From positions 1 to 11,645 of the forward strand of contig JACQDO010000067.1 of the NCBI GenBank assembly GCA_016201085.1: DNA of 11,645 nucleotides, written 5' to 3'. Under the pieces are notes generated by a model. It had not been told where the DNA came from, ran no database searches, and worked only from the letters and a program-made list of their open reading frames with translations. Below, one piece after another: positions 1-5,944 of this stretch. Numbering within the stretch: position 1 is the stretch's first letter; each line of letters starts with the position of its first letter. This stretch comes from Hyphomicrobiales bacterium. Lineage in GTDB: Bacteria > Pseudomonadota > Alphaproteobacteria > Rhizobiales > Xanthobacteraceae. Position numbers and translations under genes: made by a program.

Positions 1-1
1 G

Positions 2-856
2 CCGGGAAGGGTGTCGGCGCAAGTCATCAAAGGACCGGACAATCAGCCACTGCCAGGTTTGCCCGGCGGCCTGGATATTCCCAAGGACCCCTTTCTCGAC
101 ACGCCGGGGCTGAGCCCCTTTCCCGGCCTTTGCCAGCGCGCAAAAGGGGACATGGATGCGCATGGGGGACAGGCTTCCGGCACCGTCACCATTCCCCCTC
201 TGGCGGACGGGACAAAGATCACGATCGAATGGAAACGAATCGACGAGCTGCACTGGACCTGTACGGTCAAAATCGATCGTCAGGGCAAGCCATCCGAGTC
301 CCTCGTTTTCGAACCGACGTCCGATGCCACCGGAATTTCGCATTTGAAGGCCACGGTGCCGCCGCAAAAAGGGGCGCGACGAAGTTACGGTCCAACTTAT
401 TTGTTCCTGGCGTCGGCTCCCGGCTGCACGAAACCGATTGCGGTCAATTACATCCAGCGAACGGATAGCCTGTTAGACAGTTCGGACAAGGTTATCCAGA
501 CGAGCAAGCTCGGGCCGGGCATCGACGGCGGCGTGCCGTATCCTGCGCAAGGCGATGCCGGCGGCAGCCATATCATGCAGGATACGCCGGGGATTTCCGG
601 TCCCGAAGGCGCCAGCGATCAGCAGCTTGCCTTGGGAGACATCGCCGAATTGAAGAAAAATTTGAATGTACCGTTCGCGAAAGACGGCATTAAAGCAAAA
701 CGCGAATTCAAATTCTGGACCTACGTGATCTGCCCGGAGCCCTACAAGGTTTTGGGACATTGGGAATGGGCGTTCACCATCGCCGTGAACTCAACGGCGC
801 CGCCCCATCTGAAGCAGGCCATCGATCAGGAGCCGACCTGGACGGCGGACAAATAG
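2..856 (+). CDS. Hypothetical protein, probably cut at its 5' end by the window edge
   Basis: I do not recognise this protein. The frame is open from base 2. The first possible start is a GTG at 11, but the purine run GGAAGG lies directly against it with no spacer, so it cannot serve as its ribosome binding site. The gene therefore probably begins before the window. From the GTG there are 281 residues. The N-terminal 40 are rich in Pro and Gly with repeated PGL-type turns, and a similar DTPG motif recurs near residue 192 (DTPGLS early, DTPGIS later). There is no visible membrane segment. The C-terminal 60 residues are more ordinary, with a Trp/Tyr-rich stretch (FKFWTYVICPEPYK, then GHWEWAFTI) that could be a beta-sheet core. 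Four cysteines are scattered without a metal motif. It faces the next gene across about 40 bases with no terminator seen. The frame is convincing; the function is unknown. Confidence 0.7.
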   Translation, partial: PGRVSAQVIKGPDNQPLPGLPGGLDIPKDPFLDTPGLSPFPGLCQRAKGDMDAHGGQASGTVTIPPLADGTKITIEWKRIDELHWTCTVKIDRQGKPSESLVFEPTSDATGISHLKATVPPQKGARRSYGPTYLFLASAPGCTKPIAVNYIQRTDSLLDSSDKVIQTSKLGPGIDGGVPYPAQGDAGGSHIMQDTPGISGPEGASDQQLALGDIAELKKNLNVPFAKDGIKAKREFKFWTYVICPEPYKVLGHWEWAFTIAVNSTAPPHLKQAIDQEPTWTADK

Positions 857-895
857 CGCATCCACAGCCGATCGTCGCGCTTTCATCGCAAGGGA

Positions 896-1333
896 CTACA
901 CCTGCTCGGCGTTGAGATAAGCGAGCCGCGCGCCGCAGAAGGCGCAGATCAGCCCCAGGCCCAGCGCGGTCAAGCCGGCGATGACATCGACGGTGCCGCC
1001 GAGATTGCCGCTCTTGCTCATGACGCCGCCGGCGGTGGCGGCGGCGAACACCACGCCGATGAGAAAACGCTGCGCCAGCCGGTAGACGAATTCGCGCTCG
1101 CGCGCCGCGGCGATCAGATAGGCGCCGGTGCCCCAGCCGCCGACAAAGCCGGCGCCGCCGATCGCCCACCAGGCCAGGGCGGAGACGAACTGCTGCGGAT
1201 TGCCGGCGGTGCGCAGCACGGAGTCGAGCCCGACGCCGAACACGGTGAGCACGATATGCACGACCAGCGCCGCAAACACGCCGCAAGCGATGGCCGCGGC
1301 ATAGTGCAATCGGCGAAGCGCTTCGGTGTCCAT
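896..1333 (-). CDS. Small integral membrane protein with four predicted helices
   Basis: This 145-residue protein has four hydrophobic segments, at roughly residues 10-32, 52-75, 86-106 and 116-138. They are joined by short polar loops, the clearest charged one being AAREREF near residue 76. The layout is that of a small inner-membrane protein. The third and fourth helices are rich in small residues (Ala, Gly), which favours tight helix packing. I see no catalytic or transporter motif and assign no function. The start is ATG at 1333, giving MDTEALRRLHY; no good Shine-Dalgarno sequence precedes it, so the start is moderately sure. It is not obviously in an operon: the gene downstream is convergent, and a palindromic repeat lies upstream at 1361-1463. 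Confidence 0.65.
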   Translation of the reverse strand: MDTEALRRLHYAAAIACGVFAALVVHIVLTVFGVGLDSVLRTAGNPQQFVSALAWWAIGGAGFVGGWGTGAYLIAAAREREFVYRLAQRFLIGVVFAAATAGGVMSKSGNLGGTVDVIAGLTALGLGLICAFCGARLAYLNAEQV

Positions 1334-1360
1334 GTCTGTAGGCTCGTATCGTAGAACGAC

Positions 1361-1463
1361 CCGTCACCCTGAGGTGCGAGCCGCGTGAGCGGCGAGCCTC
1401 GAAGGGCGACGGCCGTCCATCCTTCGAGGGCCGCGCGTGCGCGCGGCCGCCTCAGGATGACGG
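1361..1463. repeat. Intergenic palindromic repeat element (Rhizobiales type)
   Basis: This is a long imperfect inverted repeat. The outer arms are CCGTCACCCTGAGG (1361-1374) and CCTCAGGATGACGG (1450-1463), which pair with one mismatch. An inner pair, CCTCGAAGG (1397-1405) and CCTTCGAGG (1421-1429), lies near the centre. The GTCATCCTGAGG...CCTCGAAGG pattern is one I recognise as a frequent intergenic element in Bradyrhizobium and relatives. In transcripts it could form a large stem-loop and may end or protect the mRNAs on either side. It carries no coding sequence. Confidence 0.75.
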
Positions 1464-1497
1464 ATCGCGGCCGGCGTTTCAACGATAAGCGACGATT

Positions 1498-1692
1498 CTA
1501 TCGCGGCAGAGTGCGCAATAGCTCTTGCAGTTCGCGTTCCAGCGCATCGAGCGCGGCGGCCCGCGCCGGCGTCAGCCCATTGATGCGGCGGTCGTCGTCT
1601 TGCGATTGTAGCCGTTCGGACTGGGATACTCGATAGTCGACCGCTTGCGCGCGCATACCTTGCCCCGTGATGCCCCGAAATAAGTTGTCCAC
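1498..1692 (-). CDS. Possible small hypothetical protein (64 residues)
   Basis: This is a short open frame starting with GTG at 1692, with an internal ATG at 1656 as an alternative start (52 residues). It is polar and strongly charged, with a central QSQDDDRR patch and a C-terminal amphipathic helix (ARAAALDALERELQELL). The helical tail looks protein-like, but there is no recognisable domain. Ribosome binding sites are weak at either start; the ATG has a GGGGCAAGG run just upstream. It occupies the otherwise empty 455-base interval between the membrane protein and the dehydratase. I cannot rule out that it is chance or a remnant of a decayed gene. The rest of that interval holds only the palindromic repeat at 1361-1463 and a small GC-rich hairpin at 1720-1738. 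Confidence 0.3.
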   Translation of the reverse strand: MDNLFRGITGQGMRAQAVDYRVSQSERLQSQDDDRRINGLTPARAAALDALERELQELLRTLPR

Positions 1693-1788
1693 AGGCCTAT
1701 CTGAGTCGGCGACCGGGTAACCGCGCGCAGGGCGCGGTCCGCCTGAATTGGTTCCGTTGTTGTATTTCTGCGACAGCCGGGACGGCCG

Positions 1789-2958
1789 TTAGATCCCCGC
1801 CAGCTCGCGCATGATCTTGTACAGCGCGGCCTGGCCCTCGAAGCCGATGCCGGGGCGATCCGAGAGGGTGATGGCGCCGTCGGCGATGCGGGCGTCGTCG
1901 GCAAAGCCGCCGAAATCGCCGAACACGCCGGGATAGGACTCCGCGCCGCCCAGCCCGAAGCCGGCGGCGATGGCGAGCGACATCTGGTTGCCGCCATGCG
2001 GGAACAGCGACGACCTGCGCCAGCCATGGCGCGCCAGCATGTCGAGCGTCTTGGCGTATTGGCCTATTCCATAAGATTGTGGCGGATCGATCTGGATGAC
2101 GTCGCGGTCGGCGCGAAAGCCGCCGAAGCGCGCCAAATTCTCCACGTCCTGCGTCGAAAACAGGTTCTCGCCGGTCGCCAGCGGCGGCGCGTACACGCCG
2201 GCCAGTTCGGCCAGCAGCGCGAAGTCGAGCGGGTCGCACGGCTCCTCGAACCAGCGCAGCTTGAAGGGGCTGAGCGCCTTGGCATAACGCAAGGCTTCGT
2301 CGCGGGTGAAGTTGCAAGGGGCGTCGACGGCGAGATGCTCGCCCGAGCCGACCACCTGCAACACGGCTTCCAGCCGCCGCACATCTTCTTCCAGCGGCAG
2401 GCCGCCGACCTTCATCTTCACCAGCGTGTAGCCGGCATCGAGATGGCGGCGCATCTCGTCTTGCAAATCCTTGATGGTCTGCCCCGGCCAGTACCAGCCG
2501 CCGCCGACATAGCAGAAGACCTTCATGGGCACCTTGCCGCCGCTGAAGCGCTCGGCCAGCACGCGATAAAGCGGCTTCTCCGCGATCTTGGCGACCGCGT
2601 CCCACACCGCCACCTCGATGGTGCCGATGGCGATCGAGCGCTCGGAATGGCCGCCGGCTTTTTCCCGCCGCATCATCACGGCAAAAATCTTCGCCGGATC
2701 GAGATTGTCGCCACGCTCATTGAGCAACGTGTCTGGATCGGCGGCGATGATGCGCGGGATGAAACGTGCCCGCATCTGCGCGCCGCAGGCGTAGCGGCCG
2801 GTGGAATTGAAGGCGAAGCCGCAGACCGGCTTGCCGTTGCGCACGACGTCGGTGATCGCCGCCACCACCGACGTGGTCATTTCGTTGAAGTCGAAGCTGG
2901 AATTGGCCAGCTTCGATTTGAGCGGGATCGCGGTCTCGCGGATGTCGACGATGCGCAT
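1789..2958 (-). CDS. Enolase-superfamily acid-sugar dehydratase, D-tartrate dehydratase-like
   Basis: This 389-residue protein belongs to the mandelate racemase subgroup of the enolase superfamily. Enzymes of this type take the alpha proton from a carboxylate and eliminate water; the closest one I recall, TarD of Bradyrhizobium japonicum, turns D-tartrate into oxaloacetate. An N-terminal capping domain (about 1-130) precedes a TIM-barrel domain. The KxK base motif is K181-M-K183. Metal ligands are D212 (VDAP), E238 (FEEP) and E264 (ATGE). H321 (PHGG) is the second acid/base. These positions are each one less than the TarD residues I remember (184, 213, 239, 265, 322), and length and C-terminus also fit. 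Side chains beside the ligands differ (VDAPCNF; QIDPPQSYG), so the true substrate could be another diacid or acid sugar. It lies 164 bases downstream of the binding-protein gene on the same strand, with a repeat between. No clear Shine-Dalgarno precedes the ATG. Dehydratase family is sure; tartrate is likely. Confidence 0.85.
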   Translation of the reverse strand: MRIVDIRETAIPLKSKLANSSFDFNEMTTSVVAAITDVVRNGKPVCGFAFNSTGRYACGAQMRARFIPRIIAADPDTLLNERGDNLDPAKIFAVMMRREKAGGHSERSIAIGTIEVAVWDAVAKIAEKPLYRVLAERFSGGKVPMKVFCYVGGGWYWPGQTIKDLQDEMRRHLDAGYTLVKMKVGGLPLEEDVRRLEAVLQVVGSGEHLAVDAPCNFTRDEALRYAKALSPFKLRWFEEPCDPLDFALLAELAGVYAPPLATGENLFSTQDVENLARFGGFRADRDVIQIDPPQSYGIGQYAKTLDMLARHGWRRSSLFPHGGNQMSLAIAAGFGLGGAESYPGVFGDFGGFADDARIADGAITLSDRPGIGFEGQAALYKIMRELAGI

Positions 2959-2985
2959 GGGTTTGTCACGCGTGAGAGATGCGTT

Positions 2986-3113
2986 CCCCGGATGCGGCGC
3001 AGCACGAAGCGAAGCGGAGTGGTGCGACGCTGATCCGGGGTCCAGCTACGCTGAGACAGGAAGCTGGGTCCCGGGTCTGCAGCGCATCACTACGTGCTGC
3101 GCTGCGCCCGGGA
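2986..3113. repeat. Intergenic palindromic repeat element, second type
   Basis: The outer arm CCCCGGATGCGGCGCAGCACG begins at 2986, and its near-complement runs from about 3093 to 3113. An inner pair, GGGTCCAGCT (about 3038-3047) and AGCTGGGTCCC (about 3062-3072), lies towards the centre. The CCCGGATGCGGCGCAGCACGAAG motif is common between genes in Bradyrhizobium-like genomes. It fills the gap between the binding protein and the dehydratase and may form a structure in their joint transcript, reducing read-through or stabilising the upstream message. Confidence 0.75.
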
Positions 3114-3122
3114 CACGAGGCA

Positions 3123-4097
3123 CTACTTAATCTGCGGAATCTTGGCGTCCCTGATCACGCGGCCCCACTTCTCCACCTCCGCCTTGATATAGGCGGCGAA
3201 TTCGTCCGGCGTGTTCGCCACCACGTCGAAGCCGAGCTGGGCGCATTTCGCCTTCACATCCGGCAGCGCCATCACCTTGACGATCTCGGCGTTGAGCAGA
3301 GCGACGATCTCCTTCGGCGTTCCGGCCGGCACGAACAGGCCCTGCATGGTCTCCGATTCCTGGCCGGCCAGGCCGGCTTCCGCCATGGTCGGCACGTCGG
3401 GCATGGCAGCCGAGCGCTTGGCGCCGGTGACGGCGAGACCGCGCAGCTTGCCGCCCTGGATCTGCGGCGCGGCCGGCGGAATGGCGCTGACCGCGATCGG
3501 GGTATGGCCGGCCACCGCCGACTGGATCGCAGGTCCGGCGCCGCCGAACGGCACGCTGGTGAGGTCGAGCTTGACCGAGAGCTTGAACAATTCGCCGGCG
3601 AGCTGCGGCGTGGTGCCGACGCCGGGATTGGCCATGGTGTATTTGGCCGGATCGGCTTTCACCAGGTCGATCAGCTCCTTCAACGTCTTCACCGGCAGAT
3701 CGGGGTTGACGGCGAAAACATTGGGCGAGGCGGCGGCGAGCGTGATCGGCGCGAAGTCCTTGAACGGATCGTAGGGATTCTTGGCGTAGAGGCTGGGATT
3801 GACCACAAAGCTCGATGAGGCGACCAGGATGGTGTAGCCGTCGGGCGCCGACTTCGCGACCTGGGTCATGCCGATATTGCCGCCGGCGCCGGGATGGTTC
3901 TCGATGTAGAACTGCTGCTTGAGGTTTTCCGACAGCTTCGCCGCGATCAGCCGCGCCATCACGTCGGTGGGACCGGCCGGCGCGAACGGCACGATGATTT
4001 TCACCGGCTTGTCGGGGTAGGCGGCTTGAGCCGGCGCGATGCCGAGGATGGCCGCCAACAGCACGCCACAGGCCAAGCTTTTCGCAGTCGAGCGCAT
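3123..4097 (-). CDS. Tripartite tricarboxylate transporter (TctC/Bug family) periplasmic binding protein
   Basis: This 324-residue protein is a secreted solute receptor of the Bug family. The signal peptide covers about residues 1-25 (MRSTAKSLACGVLLAAILG, then APAQAA, with likely cleavage after AQA). The mature protein opens with the family hallmark YPDKPVKIIVPFAPAGPTDVMAR. Further hallmarks are NHPGAGGNIG, the APDGYT turn, and the C-terminal PAGTPKEIVALLNAE. Such proteins bind small carboxylates in the periplasm and hand them to a TctA/TctB permease. No permease gene is nearby, so it is an orphan receptor, as is common in this family. An open frame continues upstream, but the ATG at 4097 is chosen because a perfect AGGAGG lies 5 bases before it and the signal peptide begins there. 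The tartrate dehydratase-like gene downstream on the same strand suggests a dicarboxylate ligand; that is inference. Confidence 0.92.
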   Translation of the reverse strand: MRSTAKSLACGVLLAAILGIAPAQAAYPDKPVKIIVPFAPAGPTDVMARLIAAKLSENLKQQFYIENHPGAGGNIGMTQVAKSAPDGYTILVASSSFVVNPSLYAKNPYDPFKDFAPITLAAASPNVFAVNPDLPVKTLKELIDLVKADPAKYTMANPGVGTTPQLAGELFKLSVKLDLTSVPFGGAGPAIQSAVAGHTPIAVSAIPPAAPQIQGGKLRGLAVTGAKRSAAMPDVPTMAEAGLAGQESETMQGLFVPAGTPKEIVALLNAEIVKVMALPDVKAKCAQLGFDVVANTPDEFAAYIKAEVEKWGRVIRDAKIPQIK

Positions 4098-4102
4098 GAA
4101 TT

Positions 4103-4108
4103 CCTCCT
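4103..4108 (-). promoter_or_regulatory. Strong Shine-Dalgarno site fixing the start of the TctC-type gene
   Basis: On the minus strand AGGAGG stands 5 bases before the ATG at 4097. It settles the choice of this start over the longer open frame, which would place 33 extra charged residues ahead of an otherwise good signal peptide. Confidence 0.8.
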
Positions 4109-4130
4109 GGTTTTTCTGCATCGTAGCATT

Positions 4131-4207
4131 GCGCAAGGCCGTTGCCAGTGGGGCTTGCGCCGCGCCCTCGCGTGAGGCTGTATTCCGGCCCGCCAACGCC
4201 CCTCACG
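4131..4207. promoter_or_regulatory. Divergent promoter region with two inverted repeats
   Basis: The 129 bases between the divergent TctC-type and cyclase genes hold two perfect 7-base inverted repeats. GCGCAAG (4131-4137) pairs with CTTGCGC (4154-4160), and CGTGAGG (4171-4177) pairs with CCTCACG (4201-4207). The first contains the self-complementary octamer TTGCGCAA at 4129-4136. Such dyads between divergent catabolic genes often bind a LysR- or GntR-type regulator, but no regulator gene is in the window and no consensus is proven. They could instead be mRNA hairpins. Confidence 0.3.
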
Positions 4208-4226
4208 TCGATCGGAGAGAGCATCC

Positions 4227-5198
4227 ATGCCGGCTCGAAAAGTCACCCGCCAGGACCTGCGCGACGCTGCCGAGAAGTACAAGAACTGGGGCAAATGGGG
4301 CCCCGATGACGAGGTCGGCACGCTCAATTACACCGCGCCGGAGGACATCGTCGCCGCCACGCGGCTGGTGAAGAAGGGCAAGGTGATCTCGCTGGCGCTC
4401 AACTTCGACTACACCGGGCCGCAAGGCGCGAAAAGCAAATATCCGGCGATGGGCCGCACCAATCCGATCCACACCATGCTGCGTACCGGCACCGACGCCT
4501 ATTCCGGCGTGCTCGACAAGCGCGGCATCCGCGCCGCCGACGACATGGTCACGATGCCGTTGCAATGCGGCACGCAATGGGACGGGCTCGGCCACGTGTT
4601 CTATGAAAACAATATGTGGAACGGCTACGACTGCCGCGAAGTGACGAGCGCAGGCGCGCAGAAGTGCGGCATCGAGAAGACCAAGAACAAGATGGTCGGC
4701 CGCGGCGTGCTGCTCGATGTGGCGCGCTTCAAAGGTGTCGAGTCGCTCGACGACGGCTACGCCATCGGTAACGACGATCTCTACTCTACGGCAAAGAAGC
4801 AGAACGTCGCGCTCAAGCGCGGCGACTTCGTCATCGTGCGCACCGGTATGATGGAGCGCTGCCAGAAGGCCGGCAGTTGGGACGGCTATCCGGGCGGCGA
4901 TGCGCCCGGCTTCGGCTTCGAGACGCTCGACTTCGTCAAACAGACCGAGCTCGCTGCGCTGGCCAGCGACACCTGGGGCTGCGAAGTGCGGCCGAACCAG
5001 AGCGAGGAGGGCATCAATCAGCCCTGGCACTGGATCACCATTCCGATCATGGGCATGACCATGGGCGAGATCTTCGAGCTGAAGGAATTGGCCGACGACT
5101 GCGCCGCCGACAAGGTCTACGAGTTCCTGTTCGTGGCGCCGGCCATCCCGATCACCGGCGCGGTCGGCTCGCCGGTCAACCCGCTGGCGATCAAGTGA
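4227..5198 (+). CDS. Cyclase-family (kynurenine formamidase-like) metal-dependent hydrolase
   Basis: This 323-residue protein belongs to the cyclase family (Pfam PF04199), which includes bacterial kynurenine formamidase and isatin hydrolase. It opens with a typical NWGKWGPDDEVGTLNY segment (residues 20-35). The active-site motif, normally HxGTHxDxPxH, here reads Q113-C-G-T-Q117-W-D119-G-L-G-H123. Both metal-binding histidines of the classical motif are Gln while Asp and the final His are kept. This variant occurs in a large, little-characterised branch of roughly 300-residue family members. Later conserved parts are RGDFVIVRTG (199-208), PNQSEEGINQPWHW (256-269) and the SPVNPLAIK tail. The substrate cannot be read from the sequence. 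A GGAGAG site at 4214-4219 lies 7 bases before the ATG. The stop overlaps the start of the next gene, so the two are co-translated. Confidence 0.88.
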   Translation: MPARKVTRQDLRDAAEKYKNWGKWGPDDEVGTLNYTAPEDIVAATRLVKKGKVISLALNFDYTGPQGAKSKYPAMGRTNPIHTMLRTGTDAYSGVLDKRGIRAADDMVTMPLQCGTQWDGLGHVFYENNMWNGYDCREVTSAGAQKCGIEKTKNKMVGRGVLLDVARFKGVESLDDGYAIGNDDLYSTAKKQNVALKRGDFVIVRTGMMERCQKAGSWDGYPGGDAPGFGFETLDFVKQTELAALASDTWGCEVRPNQSEEGINQPWHWITIPIMGMTMGEIFELKELADDCAADKVYEFLFVAPAIPITGAVGSPVNPLAIK

Positions 5199-5410
5199 CG
5201 ATAGAGCTGTCGACCATCACCTGTCCGAAATGCGGTCATCAGGCGACCGAACGGATGCCGACGGATGCCTGCCAATTTTTCTACGTGTGCAAGGGCTGCG
5301 GCGAGCGGCTGACGCCGCTGGCCGGCGACTGCTGCGTGTTCTGCTCATACGGCTCGGTGCCTTGCCCGCCGGTGCAGCAGGCCGGCGATCAGACGTGTTG
5401 TCGGAGTTGA
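5195..5410 (+). CDS. Small cysteine-rich zinc-ribbon-like protein with a GDCCVFCSYG motif
   Basis: This is a 71-residue protein starting at GTG 5195, which overlaps the cyclase stop codon (GTGA), an arrangement typical of translational coupling. It has a first CPKCGH pair (C10, C13), a second CKGCG pair (C32, C35), then the block GDCCVFCSYGSVPCPPVQ (44-61), and ends in a further CC pair. The first four cysteines fit a zinc ribbon; the second block adds four more (C46, C47, C50, C57). I recognise the GDCCVFCSYG signature from small proteins widespread in proteobacteria, always uncharacterised as far as I know. Without this GTG the nearest start (ATG 5253) would lose the first CxxC, so the GTG is preferred. 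Its place between a hydrolase and methionine sulfoxide reductase B suggests a metal or redox role, which is inference only. Confidence 0.8.
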   Translation: MTIELSTITCPKCGHQATERMPTDACQFFYVCKGCGERLTPLAGDCCVFCSYGSVPCPPVQQAGDQTCCRS

Positions 5411-5421
5411 GAGGTCGACGC

Positions 5422-5823
5422 ATGCAAGCCAAGAGCTATCCCGTGACCCACAGCGAGGCCGAGTGGCGCAAGCTGCTCAGCCCCGAGCAATACGCCATCA
5501 TGCGCGAGCATGGCACCGAAGCGCCCGGTAGTTGCGCGCTCAACTACGAAAAGCGCCACGGCACCTTCTCCTGCGCCGGCTGCGGGCAGCCGCTGTTTAC
5601 CTCCAAGAAGAAATTCGAGAGCGGCACCGGCTGGCCGAGCTTCAACGATCCGGTCGAAGGCTCGGTCGAAACGTCAAGCGATAGCAGCCACGGCATGGTG
5701 CGCACCGAAGTGCATTGCAGCCGCTGCGGCAGCCATCTCGGCCACGTGTTTGACGACGGGCCGCCGCCGACGCATCAACGCTACTGCATCAATGGCGTCG
5801 CCATGAACTTCAAGCCGGACTGA
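5422..5823 (+). CDS. msrB: Peptide-methionine (R)-S-oxide reductase MsrB
   Basis: This 133-residue enzyme reduces the R form of methionine sulfoxide in proteins back to methionine, normally with electrons from thioredoxin. It covers the whole SelR domain. Structural zinc cysteines are C51/C54 (CAGC) and C99/C102 (CSRC). GTGWPSF is at 68-74, HLGHVFDDGP at 105-114, and the catalytic cysteine is C122 in RYCIN. The only other cysteine is C38 (PGSCAL), so if a resolving cysteine exists it must be this one or be supplied by thioredoxin. There is no signal peptide, so it acts in the cytoplasm. The ATG lies 11 bases after the upstream small gene, so it is most likely in the same transcript. The palindromic repeat following it may end the message. 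Confidence 0.95.
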   Translation: MQAKSYPVTHSEAEWRKLLSPEQYAIMREHGTEAPGSCALNYEKRHGTFSCAGCGQPLFTSKKKFESGTGWPSFNDPVEGSVETSSDSSHGMVRTEVHCSRCGSHLGHVFDDGPPPTHQRYCINGVAMNFKPD

Positions 5824-5832
5824 CTCAACGCT

Positions 5833-5929
5833 GTCATGCCCGCGAAAGCGGGCATCCAGTAAACGCAAGCACTCATGATTGAATCGAAACACAGGGATTA
5901 CTGGATCGTCCGCCTTCGCGGACGATGAC
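5833..5929. repeat. Intergenic palindromic repeat element, third type, with two hairpins
   Basis: The outer arms are GTCATGCCCGCGAAAGCGGG followed by CATCCAGTA (5833-5861), and TACTGGATCGTCCGCC followed by TTCGCGGACGATGAC (5899-5929); they are near-complements. Each arm also folds alone: GCCCGC-GAAA-GCGGGC (5838-5853) and CGTCCGC-CTTC-GCGGACG (5907-5924). The GTCATGCCCGCGAAAGCGGGCATCCAGTA family is very common in Rhizobiales. It fills the gap between msrB and the thiamine-diphosphate enzyme and could act as a terminator or processing site, though it lacks a T run. Confidence 0.8.
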
Positions 5930-5944
5930 GGTCGGGGGAATGGA

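Noticed and set aside
1720..1738. Hairpin ACCGCGC-GCAGG-GCGCGGT as terminator of the dehydratase gene
   Set aside because: The stem is perfect but only 7 bases and no T run follows in the minus-strand direction, so I cannot call it a terminator.
1996..3033. A 345-codon plus-strand open frame opposite the dehydratase
   Set aside because: Antisense shadow of a gene with all catalytic residues intact; composition is Arg/His/Ala-rich and without motifs.
5879..5944. Longer N-terminus of the thiamine-diphosphate enzyme from a TTG at 5879
   Set aside because: That stretch lies in the palindromic repeat and gives a non-homologous leader; the ATG at 5945 has a good ribosome site.
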